Below are positions 26,652 through 34,001 of a stretch of DNA of 64,000 bases, in pieces. The notes under the pieces were generated by a model that worked only from the letters and a program-made list of their open reading frames with translations, was not told the origin of the DNA and made no database searches. The DNA lies in NCBI GenBank assembly GCA_023453795.1, contig JAEXSP010000039.1:15904-79903 (forward strand). Direction: 5' to 3'. Every line of letters starts with the position of its first letter. Positions within the stretch are counted from its first letter, which is position 1. The position numbers and the translations under genes were made by a program. This DNA is from Bacillota bacterium (GTDB taxonomy: Bacteria; Bacillota; Clostridia; Acetivibrionales; JAEXSP01).

Positions 26652-26819
26652 ATGAATAGAAACTAAACAGTAATAGACAAAGTTATATCAGCATTGGCTG
26701 GAATTACAGGAATCCAGGCTGTTGTGCTTGGCGGTTCGCGTGCAAGGGGCACGCATTCCTCTGAATCGGATATTGATATCGGTATCTATAACGACAAGGC
26801 TACCTTTGATCTTGCATCT
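26652..26819 (+). pseudogene. Truncated nucleotidyltransferase (MNT/Pol beta fold) with early stop
   Basis: The frame starts ATG AAT AGA AAC TAA, so codon 5 is a stop. It then continues open as TVIDKVISALAGITGIQ into GGSRARGTHSSESDIDIGIY, the glycine-serine and DxD motif of minimal nucleotidyltransferases. About 25 residues after that motif it breaks off and joins the start of a different gene at 26820. The 5' nonsense codon and the missing C-terminal two thirds mark it as non-functional. Confidence 0.75.
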
Positions 26820-26899
26820 ATGAACAACATATATGATAATAAACAATTTTTTGACCAGTATTCGAAGATGTCACGAAGTCAACAAGGCTTATCAGGGTG
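26820..26899 (+). pseudogene. N-terminal stub of a class I SAM methyltransferase
   Basis: Beginning at the ATG at 26820, in frame with the nucleotidyltransferase stub, the sequence reads MNNIYDNKQFFDQYSKMSRS and continues QQGLSG. This resembles the first ~25 residues of small SAM-dependent methyltransferases (N-I-Y-D-[ND]-x-x-F-F-x-x-Y). The match stops near 26899, before the SAM-binding motif. The family call rests on a short segment. Confidence 0.45.
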
Positions 26900-26946
26900 C
26901 GTAGCAAATAAATATCAGCGACACAATAACAAGGAGCGTGGGAGAG

Positions 26947-27366
26947 ATGTGGAATTGCCCGAAATGCGGTCGTGAGTTCAAAAACACAGAACAAGACCAC
27001 TTTTGCATAAAACCAAACAGCATTGACGAATACATCGCCGCACAACCGGAAGATGTGCGGCCTCTGTTGCAAAGTATACGTGAAACTATCCGCGCCGCGG
27101 CGCCGGAGGCAACAGAGAAAATTGCGTGGCACATGCCGACGTTCTGGCAGGGTGAAAACCTCATCCACTTCGCGGCGTTTAAAAAACACATCGGGCTGTA
27201 CCCCGGCGGCGAAGCTACGTCCGAATTTGCAGAGCGGCTCGCAGGATATAAGACCAGTAAAGGAGCGATTCAGCTGCCACTTGGCAAGCCGATAGATTAT
27301 GAACTCATCACCGACATTGTACGGTGGAGAGTAAAGCAAGAAGCGAAAGGGAATGACACTTTATGA
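26947..27366 (+). CDS. DUF1801-family protein (YdhG-like) with N-terminal zinc-ribbon-like segment
   Basis: A 139-residue protein. An N-terminal CPKC...HFC segment (about residues 4-22) may bind zinc. A DUF1801 domain follows (SIDEYIAAQPEDVRPLLQSI, WHMPTFWQGENLIHFAAFKKHIGLYPGG). AAGGAG at 26931-26936 supports the ATG at 26947 over the in-frame GTG at 26938. The base composition is clearly more GC-rich than the flanks, with stretches such as CGCGCCGCGGCGCCGGAGGC, which suggests transfer. Its stop overlaps the next start (ATGA). Confidence 0.8.
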   Translation: MWNCPKCGREFKNTEQDHFCIKPNSIDEYIAAQPEDVRPLLQSIRETIRAAAPEATEKIAWHMPTFWQGENLIHFAAFKKHIGLYPGGEATSEFAERLAGYKTSKGAIQLPLGKPIDYELITDIVRWRVKQEAKGNDTL

Positions 27367-27713
27367 CAAACGAGCGTGTGTACAAGATGGCGTTTTCGAG
27401 CGTTTACCCGCTACTCGTCCAAAAGGCGGAGCGCAAAGGGCGCACCAAATCCGAGGTTGATGCTGTGATTTGTTGGCTGACGGGGTATGACGATTCTGGC
27501 TTGGAAGCGCAAATTGTGAAGAATATTGATTACGAAACCTTCTTTAGTGAAGCCCCGCAGATAAACCCAAACGCCGCCAAAATTTCAGGCATGATTTGCG
27601 GGCATCAAGTCGAGGAAATCAAGGACCCACTCATGCAGAAAATTAGGTGGCTTGACAAACTGGTGGACGAATTAGCAAAAGGCAAGCCAATGGAGAAGAT
27701 TTTGAGGAGATGA
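27363..27713 (+). CDS. DUF2200-family protein
   Basis: A 116-residue protein matching DUF2200 (ERVYKMAFSSVYPLLVQKAERKGRTKSEVDAVICWLTGY at the N-terminus, PNAAKISGMICGHQVEEIKDPLMQKIRWLDKLVDELAKGKPMEKI at the C-terminus). No function is established. It overlaps the DUF1801 gene by 4 bases and shares its higher GC content, so the pair probably arrived together. Confidence 0.85.
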   Translation: MTNERVYKMAFSSVYPLLVQKAERKGRTKSEVDAVICWLTGYDDSGLEAQIVKNIDYETFFSEAPQINPNAAKISGMICGHQVEEIKDPLMQKIRWLDKLVDELAKGKPMEKILRR

Positions 27714-27926
27714 AGGTGAATGGCTGATAAACTCCGTAAAATGCTCGGCGACAAAAATAACGGAAGCCTATGACAAGTCTGTGCTGACATGACGGCTTTA
27801 CAGACAGCGGCAAACAAGGGATGATACCTGCCAGGGGACTGAATTAGTGAGAGATTTATTGATTAAAATTTAATAATTAATGGAATATATAATTTAAGAA
27901 ACAATTACTTTTTGAGGAGAATTAAA
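27714..27926. other. Gene-poor stretch with small coding scraps
   Basis: An ATG at 27720 opens 17 codons (ADKLRKMLGDKNNGSL) before TGA. In another frame ITEAYDKSVLT then stop follows. These look like the beginning and an inner piece of a lost gene, but are too short to name. The rest up to the DUF4256 gene is AT-rich with no clear feature. Confidence 0.4.
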
Positions 27927-28478
27927 ATGGATATATCACCAGAAAAATACGAAGAGCTGCTCAGAACATTAAAAGCCCGTTTTGAGAAAAATATGAACCG
28001 CCATGAAGGTCTTGAATGGGCTAAAGTACAAGCAAAGCTGGAAGCGAATTCTGAAAAACTGCGGTCACTAAATGAAATGGAAAGATCAGGTGGTGAACCG
28101 GATGTTGTTGGCCTGGATAAAAAGACAGGAGAATACATTTTTTTTGATTGTTCGGAGGAAAGTCCTAAAGGCCGCAGAAGCCTTTGCTACGACCGTGAGG
28201 CTCTCGAATCAAGAAAAGAAAATAAACCGGAAAACAACGTTATTGATATGGCTGCCGCCATGGGCATTGAGCTTTTAACAGAAGAAGAATACCGTGACTT
28301 GCAGAAACTTGGAAAGTATGACACAAAAACATCGAGCTGGATAGTAACACCTTCTGATATTAGAAAGCTCGGAGGAGCCATCTTTGCGGATTTCCGTTAT
28401 GGCAATGTATTCGTGTACCACAACGGTGCAGAATCCTACTATGCCGCCAGAGGGTTCCGTGGCTCATTGAGGGTCTGA
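27927..28478 (+). CDS. DUF4256-family protein
   Basis: A 183-residue protein matching DUF4256 (KYEELLRTLKARFEKNMNRH at the N-terminus, SGGEPDVVGLDKKTGEYIFFDCSEESPKGRRSLCYDREAL in the middle, VYHNGAESYYAARGFRG at the end). No function is known. GAGGAG at 27915-27920 sets the ATG at 27927. Composition is AT-rich again, unlike the two genes before it. Confidence 0.85.
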   Translation: MDISPEKYEELLRTLKARFEKNMNRHEGLEWAKVQAKLEANSEKLRSLNEMERSGGEPDVVGLDKKTGEYIFFDCSEESPKGRRSLCYDREALESRKENKPENNVIDMAAAMGIELLTEEEYRDLQKLGKYDTKTSSWIVTPSDIRKLGGAIFADFRYGNVFVYHNGAESYYAARGFRGSLRV

Positions 28479-28496
28479 ATTAAGTGGAAAACCTTG

Positions 28497-30248
28497 TTAA
28501 TTGGTGTATTTAACTGAATTGACATTTGAAGAGATGTCGTTTTTATAAGTGTTCTGATAACTTACAAAGTTGTTCTTAAAGAACTCTTTTCCACCCCAAT
28601 CGATAACAACTTTTCCATTATACTGAGAGTATGAGTTGTTATCCAAATGCAAGTTTTCTATTCCCTTAAAGCCATCATCGGTTAGTGCTATACATGCAAG
28701 CTCTGCAACGCCTATATTATTGTTTCTAACATATATATCTCCTGTAATTGCTGAGTTATCCCACAAAACAATGTGCCTGCCAAGCTTGTCCGGTCTTTGT
28801 GCATGTCCCCAACCCATTCCCGCATTAAGGCATGTGTTGTATTCAAAATAGATGTTTTTGGTTGTAGAAGTTGATCCTCTATTCCAATATTCAAAGGAGT
28901 ATTCGCAATCCTTAATGGTATTATGTTCATAATGTATATTATATTGAGCATTCCCGTCAAGATACCCTTGATTAGTTAAACCTGAGTCATAAATCTGCCA
29001 TATGTTGCAATCGCTAACATGATTGTCATGTGCATTGTTAAAGAACTCTACTCCGTTGCCGAATCTAACATTCTTACCACTTACATATTGGTTCCCGCCG
29101 CCCATATAGCAGATATCACAATTTTTCACTATTATATGATGTGTACTTTCTCCGCCTATTCCATGAGCTCCGCCGTAAGAAAGCTTTAAACCTTCGTATT
29201 CAACAAAGCTTTTATTAGCTTCTTCAATTATGTTTTTTGTCAATGCCAATTCAATATCTTTATATAAACTGTTGGGATTATATGATGAATATAATTTCAA
29301 AGTATTGGTGTTATCGTCGTACCAATAGTCATTTTGAGCGTGAAGGTCAGCTTCAGACCATTTCTTGACGCCAAAGGTTTCTCCATTGTTGAAAATGATA
29401 TTTCCGACATCACAGGCAACGTAAGATTCATTTACTATATTGAAACTTGCTGAATTAATGTAAAATGTAGAATCAGCAGGAATGTTTTTTCCAAGGTATA
29501 TAGTAATTCTTGCATCGCTGCTGGAGGCATTTGCAGTATAATAAATATTGTAATTTTCATAATTTTCGGAGATTACGGGCGACCAATTGCTATGCTTTTC
29601 TGTATAATCCGTCCATGGTGATGAATTTTTTATTAAGCCTATGTAGGCAATTTTAAAAGCAGTTGATGCTTTAGCTTTGAAGGAAAGCTTATAAGTTTTT
29701 CCTTTCTCAAGGTTCAAGCAGGCTGCTGAGAGTTGTATGCTGCTCGAACTGTTTCCGCTCCTGGATACTGTAACTTGGTATCCGTTTGAAGCTATACTTT
29801 TATTATTTGTAATTGATGCGTCATCCCCTGCATACATTGACCAACCGGATTTTATAAGTTCTGATGAACTTACATCTCCTACAAAGGACCATACATTAGG
29901 GCTTTCGCTTCTCCACAGGCTTGAGTTGTTTGCTTCAACTGAACCAAGAAGGAGAGGCTTTTCTCCATTTCCATAAGAAGTATATTTTATATAACCGCTG
30001 CTGTTTCCGCTAACAGGTATTAGCTGTTCTCTCCAGATTCCGCCTTTTTCAAAATTAATAACATCTCCGGGTGCGAAATTAAAGGAATTTACTTTTGAAA
30101 TGGTTTTCCAGGGTTGGGATTGAGTAGTACCGGAATTGCTGTCGCTGCCCGAATTGCTTATATAATAATCTGTGGCATAGCATATTGCTATATTGAACAG
30201 GGATACAACCATAGTAATTGCAAATGAAATAAACAATTTCTTCATCAT
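28497..30248 (-). CDS. Secreted right-handed beta-helix protein with inserted carbohydrate-binding module; c-di-GMP riboswitch-controlled
   Basis: A 583-residue protein with a signal peptide (KKLFISFAITMVVSLFNIAICYA, cleavage near residue 25). It has a DUF1565-like start (DYYISNSGSDSNSG...PWKTISKVN), a CBM4_9-like module at about residues 115-275 (LEKGKTYKLSFKAKAST to FYINSASFNIV), and C-terminal beta-helix repeats (residues 340-560, with Asn/His-rich turns such as HHIIVKNCDICYMGGGN). Such proteins are often polysaccharide lyases or glycosidases; the catalytic residues cannot be assigned. The ATG at 30248 (or 30245) follows AAGGAGAG. Two c-di-GMP-I riboswitches lie upstream, the nearer directly abutting. 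Confidence 0.85.
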   Translation of the reverse strand: MMKKLFISFAITMVVSLFNIAICYATDYYISNSGSDSNSGTTQSQPWKTISKVNSFNFAPGDVINFEKGGIWREQLIPVSGNSSGYIKYTSYGNGEKPLLLGSVEANNSSLWRSESPNVWSFVGDVSSSELIKSGWSMYAGDDASITNNKSIASNGYQVTVSRSGNSSSSIQLSAACLNLEKGKTYKLSFKAKASTAFKIAYIGLIKNSSPWTDYTEKHSNWSPVISENYENYNIYYTANASSSDARITIYLGKNIPADSTFYINSASFNIVNESYVACDVGNIIFNNGETFGVKKWSEADLHAQNDYWYDDNTNTLKLYSSYNPNSLYKDIELALTKNIIEEANKSFVEYEGLKLSYGGAHGIGGESTHHIIVKNCDICYMGGGNQYVSGKNVRFGNGVEFFNNAHDNHVSDCNIWQIYDSGLTNQGYLDGNAQYNIHYEHNTIKDCEYSFEYWNRGSTSTTKNIYFEYNTCLNAGMGWGHAQRPDKLGRHIVLWDNSAITGDIYVRNNNIGVAELACIALTDDGFKGIENLHLDNNSYSQYNGKVVIDWGGKEFFKNNFVSYQNTYKNDISSNVNSVKYTN

Positions 30249-30257
30249 AAAAACTCT

Positions 30258-30345
30258 CCTTCGGTAACCAGGCTGCCATACTATTGCTTAGGCCCTTTAG
30301 TTTTGCGTCCCTAATTTTCATTAGGTTTGCTATTGTCGGTGAAAG
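30258..30345 (-). promoter_or_regulatory. Cyclic di-GMP-I (GEMM-I) riboswitch, gene-proximal copy
   Basis: On the minus strand it has the GEMM-I hallmarks in order: GCAAACC, a stem capped by GAAA (CCTAATGAAAATTAGG), GGGACGCAAAA, GGGCCTAA, TATGGCAGCC, then GGTTACCG. The closing helix P1 is CTTTC (30341-30345) with GAAGG (30258-30262). GAAGG overlaps the Shine-Dalgarno AAGGAGAG (30254-30261) of the beta-helix gene, whose ATG is only about 10 bases further. Ligand binding would stabilise P1 and hide the ribosome binding site, so an OFF switch at translation is the likely mode. Confidence 0.93.
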
Positions 30346-30383
30346 CTTTCTTCAATATAAAATTGCTGTAACAAAAAAACTCC

Positions 30384-30470
30384 CTTTCGGTAACCAGGCT
30401 GCCATACTTTCGTTTAGGCCCTTGGCTTTGCGTCCCCAGCTTTCGCTGGGTTTGCCGTTATCGGTGAAAG
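30384..30470 (-). promoter_or_regulatory. Cyclic di-GMP-I (GEMM-I) riboswitch, distal copy
   Basis: A second complete aptamer 38 bases upstream of the first: GGCAAACC, CCCAGC-GAAA-GCTGGG, GGACGCAAAGCC, GGGCCTAA, TATGGCAGCC, GGTTACCG, with P1 CTTTC (30466-30470)/GAAAG (30384-30388). It is followed by GGGAGTTTTTTT, which mimics the SD-plus-T pattern after the proximal copy, as expected for a tandem duplication. That T-run might also let the helix act in termination. P2 is stronger than in the proximal copy. Confidence 0.93.
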
Positions 30471-30514
30471 CTTCACTCTATGCAAATATTAAAATAAAAA
30501 TTAACTACATATTT

Positions 30515-30544
30515 ATAATATAATATTAAGCCTATATTAGTCAA
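30515..30544 (-). promoter_or_regulatory. Promoter of the riboswitch-beta-helix transcript
   Basis: On the minus strand TTGACT (30539-30544) and TATTAT (30515-30520) are separated by 18 bases. Transcription would start near 30508, about 38 bases before the distal aptamer, so both riboswitches would be in the leader. Confidence 0.5.
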
Positions 30545-30610
30545 TATTTATTAACATTATTTTACAAGCAAGAATGAATTAATGCTAAGAACTGTCATTA
30601 CAAGGGTTTC

Positions 30611-30639
30611 TTGACTAATAATACTATACAATGTATAAT
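30611..30639 (+). promoter_or_regulatory. SigA-type promoter at the head of the exopolysaccharide gene series
   Basis: TTGACT (30611-30616), a 17-base spacer, TATAAT (30634-30639). It is divergent from the riboswitch promoter, about 70 bases away. The leader is short (about 47 bases), so this direction has no riboswitch. Confidence 0.75.
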
Positions 30640-30692
30640 ATTTACATAAAAATAATACATTTATATAATACCTATTCAAAAGAAAGGTCTAT

Positions 30693-31961
30693 ATGTCTAA
30701 TATTTTTTATAATAGAAAAGGTATGATCATAAAGATTTTGGTTATTATTTCTGTCATACTCACGATTGAGTCATTTGGCAATAAACCTCTTTATTCAGAA
30801 AATAACAGCGATAATGGAGCCAAATCATTTGTTTTAGAGATTTATAAATCTGGTGATTCTCCCTTTGACCTTCAATTAACGATACCGGACTTAAAAATTG
30901 TTAAGGGTAAAAAATATTGTTTAAAATTCTCGGCATTATGTTCTAATGAAATAAGAATACCAACAATAAAGTTAACGCAAAACAATTATCCATGGAACAA
31001 TAATTCTACTCTCTCAACCGGGGCTGCCCCAAAATTAGATGATAAATTAAGAACATATTCCGTTTCGTTTTTAGCAAATAAAAACGACAATACTGCCTGT
31101 ATCAAATTCTATTTAGGGGGCTTAAAAGACGATAGGGGAAAAAAAGTTTTATTAATAAATTCTGTAAGGTTTGAAGAAATTGGGTTACAAGGGTCATCTT
31201 ATATAAAAAATGTCGATGTTGACAAAATAAAACTATGGACTAATAAAGGCGTAAGTGTAAAAAGAAATTTAAACATGGATAATTTAAAAATTGAAAATTA
31301 CCGACAACTTGTTGAAATTTATAAGGATGCTGACAATGAGGTTAGGATTATGCCTCTTGGAGATTCCCTCACATCCGGTTACCCAGGTTCAGACAGCTAC
31401 CGTGCCTGTTTATTAAAGCTGTTAAAGCAGAATAAATTCAATGTTAACTTTGTCGGTTCACAGAGCGACGGAACAAAAAATCTTCCCGATAAGGATCATG
31501 AAGGCCATGGGGGATATACTTCATCCCAGCTGGAAGGTTGTGTTTATAAATGGATTGACCAGTTTTCCCCTCAAATTGTTCTGTTATTAATCGGAACAAA
31601 CGATATGTGTCAGAATGTACCGCCTGAAGTGTGCAGTTCGAATATTGGCAGAATAATTGAAAACATAATGCTTAAGTCAAAAGGTATTAGAGTTTTTGTT
31701 TCCTCCATACCTCCATTAGGTTACGGGACAAAGATAAATAATAATATTGTTGATACTAATAATTTAATAAAATCTGTTATTGAAGCTGAAAAGTCTAAAG
31801 GCTTTTTTGTTCGTTATGTAGATGGAGGTAGTTTGGTTAGTGTAGAAGATCTTTATAAAGATCATGTACATATAAATCCTGATAGCGGAGCAAATGAAAA
31901 ATTAGCTGCAGCTTGGTATGAAGCCTTGAAGGATTCGGTTGCAGAATTGAACTATTATTAA
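30693..31961 (+). CDS. Secreted SGNH/GDSL hydrolase with N-terminal carbohydrate-binding-like module
   Basis: A 422-residue protein with an N-terminal membrane/signal segment (MIIKILVIISVILTIESF, about residues 11-28). A beta-rich module follows (residues 45-165: KGKKYCLKFSALCS to VLLINSVRFEEIG), similar to the module in the beta-helix protein. An SGNH domain follows (from about 215) with GDSLTSG (nucleophile Ser), a GGYTSSQ segment, GTNDMC (Asn) and DHVHINPDSG (Asp/His). Relatives deacetylate polysaccharides or cleave other esters. The first gene of the plus-strand locus; AGAAAGG lies before its ATG. Confidence 0.88.
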   Translation: MSNIFYNRKGMIIKILVIISVILTIESFGNKPLYSENNSDNGAKSFVLEIYKSGDSPFDLQLTIPDLKIVKGKKYCLKFSALCSNEIRIPTIKLTQNNYPWNNNSTLSTGAAPKLDDKLRTYSVSFLANKNDNTACIKFYLGGLKDDRGKKVLLINSVRFEEIGLQGSSYIKNVDVDKIKLWTNKGVSVKRNLNMDNLKIENYRQLVEIYKDADNEVRIMPLGDSLTSGYPGSDSYRACLLKLLKQNKFNVNFVGSQSDGTKNLPDKDHEGHGGYTSSQLEGCVYKWIDQFSPQIVLLLIGTNDMCQNVPPEVCSSNIGRIIENIMLKSKGIRVFVSSIPPLGYGTKINNNIVDTNNLIKSVIEAEKSKGFFVRYVDGGSLVSVEDLYKDHVHINPDSGANEKLAAAWYEALKDSVAELNYY

Positions 31962-31980
31962 TGATTAAAGGAGGATGTTA

Positions 31981-32676
31981 ATGGATTTAGTCTCAATGGT
32001 CATCACAAAAATTAAAAAGGAAAATTATTCGTTGGATAAAAATATACATACGCTAGACATGTTTGGAATTTTAAGAGGCAGATTAATGCAAGCATTAAGG
32101 GGCATTAAGGCCAAGATATTTTTTCATAAAACGAAGGGAATTACTTTTATTGGTAAAAGGGTTAGATTTGTTTCCGCCAGAAACATATCTTGCGGCAGTA
32201 ATTTAATCATAGAGGATGGCTGTTATATTAATGCATTATCTGTCAACGGGATGGAAATCGGGGACAACGTTTCTATCGGAAGAAACTCAATAATTGAATG
32301 TACCGGTGTAATTAGAGAATTAGGCTGTGGCATTAAGATCGGAAATAATGTTGGAATTTCACCAAATGCTTTTATTGCAGCAAGGGGTTTCATAGAAATT
32401 GGTGATAATACAATTTTCGGTCCCGGAGTCAGTATACATTCCGAAAATCATAGTTTTAGCGATAAATCTATACCCATAAGAAAGCAGCCTTCCATAAGAA
32501 AAGGGGTTAAAATCGGGAATGATTGCTGGATTGGTTCTAAATCAATAATCTTAGATGATGTTGAGATAGGTAATGGTGTTGTGGTTGCTGCCGGTGCTGT
32601 TATCACGAAAAGTATACCGGATTTTGCTGTAGTTGGCGGGGTTCCTGCAAAAGTGCTGAAATTTAGGGGAAATTGA
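31981..32676 (+). CDS. Left-handed beta-helix (hexapeptide) O-acyltransferase
   Basis: A 231-residue protein with hexapeptide repeats from about residue 60 to 225 (IGDNVSIGRNSIIE, IGNNVGISPNAFIA, IGDNTIFGPGVSIHSENHSF, IGNDCWIGSKSIIL, VVAAGAVITKSIPDFAVVGGVPAKVL). The HSENH segment carries the likely catalytic His. This is the maltose/galactoside acetyltransferase type (LbH_MAT_like). It probably O-acetylates a sugar of the polysaccharide in the cytoplasm. AAAGGAGG at 31967-31974 favours the ATG at 31981 over 31975. It lies 19 bases after the SGNH gene. Confidence 0.88.
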   Translation: MDLVSMVITKIKKENYSLDKNIHTLDMFGILRGRLMQALRGIKAKIFFHKTKGITFIGKRVRFVSARNISCGSNLIIEDGCYINALSVNGMEIGDNVSIGRNSIIECTGVIRELGCGIKIGNNVGISPNAFIAARGFIEIGDNTIFGPGVSIHSENHSFSDKSIPIRKQPSIRKGVKIGNDCWIGSKSIILDDVEIGNGVVVAAGAVITKSIPDFAVVGGVPAKVLKFRGN

Positions 32677-32818
32677 CATTTTAATATTATATCCTATATA
32701 AAAAATGACTTCAAAAGCATGAGCATTTTTTTTTTGAATTTTTATAAAGGATAAAATAAAGTGTAGCTGTATAATTGTAAATTAATGTTATTATATTATA
32801 GAATTTTACATTAATAAG

Positions 32819-32827
32819 TGATATAAT
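32819..32827 (+). promoter_or_regulatory. Extended -10 element in the gap before the deacetylase gene
   Basis: TGATATAAT at 32819-32827, with a poor -35 region. The 215-base gap (32677-32891) also has an AAAAGCATGAGC stretch followed by ten T residues at 32713-32735 that may be a weak terminator. So the first two genes and the rest of the cluster may be separate transcripts. Confidence 0.4.
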
Positions 32828-32891
32828 ATCGCCATGGAATGGAATAATTTGTATACATCGTAAAATAATCACAGAGTACGGGTACATAAAA

Positions 32892-33902
32892 ATGAATAAG
32901 GCTATTAGAGATCTTTTGCTCTCGGTATTTGAATATTCCGGAGTGAATAAACTCTCCAAATTTTTTTGTCGTAATAGAATTCTCATATTATGGTACCATG
33001 GCGTCTGTGATGATGGCTTTGACCTTTTAAAGGGTTATGATGAAAGGCATATACCGTTATCGCTGTTCAGACAGCAGTTGGCTTACTTTAAAAAAAACAA
33101 GTATACTTTTATATCTTTAAGCGACATACCTGAAATAATGTCTAAGCGAAAGAAAGTAAGAAATCCGGTTGTGCTGACCTTTGACGATGGTTTCAAAAAT
33201 GTAATAACAAAGGCATATCCGGTTATTTTAGAGTTTGGTGCAAAAGGCTGTATTTATCTCGTAACTGACCTGGTGGGTACGGAAAACCTTTTATGGACCG
33301 ATTATATTGAGACCATAATAAGAAATTACACAAAAAAAGAGTTGATATTCATTTACAAAGGAAATAAGTTCAACTACGAGATTGGAACAAAAGAGCAAAG
33401 TGAATTCGCAATGCTTGATATAAAAGCAAGACTTAGGAAGCTCACAGATATTGAAAGGAAAAAACATTTAAAGCAATTTGAAGATATTGAACTAGGAGAG
33501 AAGCCTACTGAGTTTCTTATGGCAGATTGGGGAGACTTGCGGGAAATAGACCCAAAAGTGCTTGAAATCGGCTGCCATACGAGAAGACACCCTAACTGTG
33601 ATGCACTGTTTTCAGATGCAGAAATGGAAGATGAAATAAATAATTCTAAAGAAAAAATTGAACGGATGCTTAAATTGGAGGTAAAACATTTTTGCTACCC
33701 TGCAGGAGCTTACAATGAGAATGTTGTCAAATATGTTGAGAAGTGTGGATACACTACAGCGACTACTGTTGAAAATGGCTTGAATGGTCATAAGGATAAT
33801 CTTTTTAAACTGAAAAGAGTTTTTGTGGACGAAGACTATGTCCTCTTCAAAGCACATGTGAGCGGCTTTTACTTCTTTATAAAGAGGATTTTTCGGAAAT
33901 GA
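32892..33902 (+). CDS. Polysaccharide deacetylase (NodB homology domain)
   Basis: A 336-residue CE4-type protein. LILWYHGV near residue 32, the metal-binding LTFDDGF near 96, a helical insert of about 90 residues, then the second metal motif GCHTRRHPNC near 226 and CYPAGAYNENV near 270. No clear signal peptide; the N-terminus is amphipathic. CE4 enzymes remove N- or O-acetyl groups from sugars. In exopolysaccharide clusters they usually tune acetylation of the product. The HPN ending of the HxxxH motif keeps both histidines. Confidence 0.9.
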   Translation: MNKAIRDLLLSVFEYSGVNKLSKFFCRNRILILWYHGVCDDGFDLLKGYDERHIPLSLFRQQLAYFKKNKYTFISLSDIPEIMSKRKKVRNPVVLTFDDGFKNVITKAYPVILEFGAKGCIYLVTDLVGTENLLWTDYIETIIRNYTKKELIFIYKGNKFNYEIGTKEQSEFAMLDIKARLRKLTDIERKKHLKQFEDIELGEKPTEFLMADWGDLREIDPKVLEIGCHTRRHPNCDALFSDAEMEDEINNSKEKIERMLKLEVKHFCYPAGAYNENVVKYVEKCGYTTATTVENGLNGHKDNLFKLKRVFVDEDYVLFKAHVSGFYFFIKRIFRK

Positions 33903-34001
33903 TAGTCTTAATTTATTCCCTTAGGAATAAAATAAACTACTTTATAAGGAGCACTAATATTCCAGTTAAAATAATGAAAGCATTTTGAGGGGGGGCTGTT
34001 A

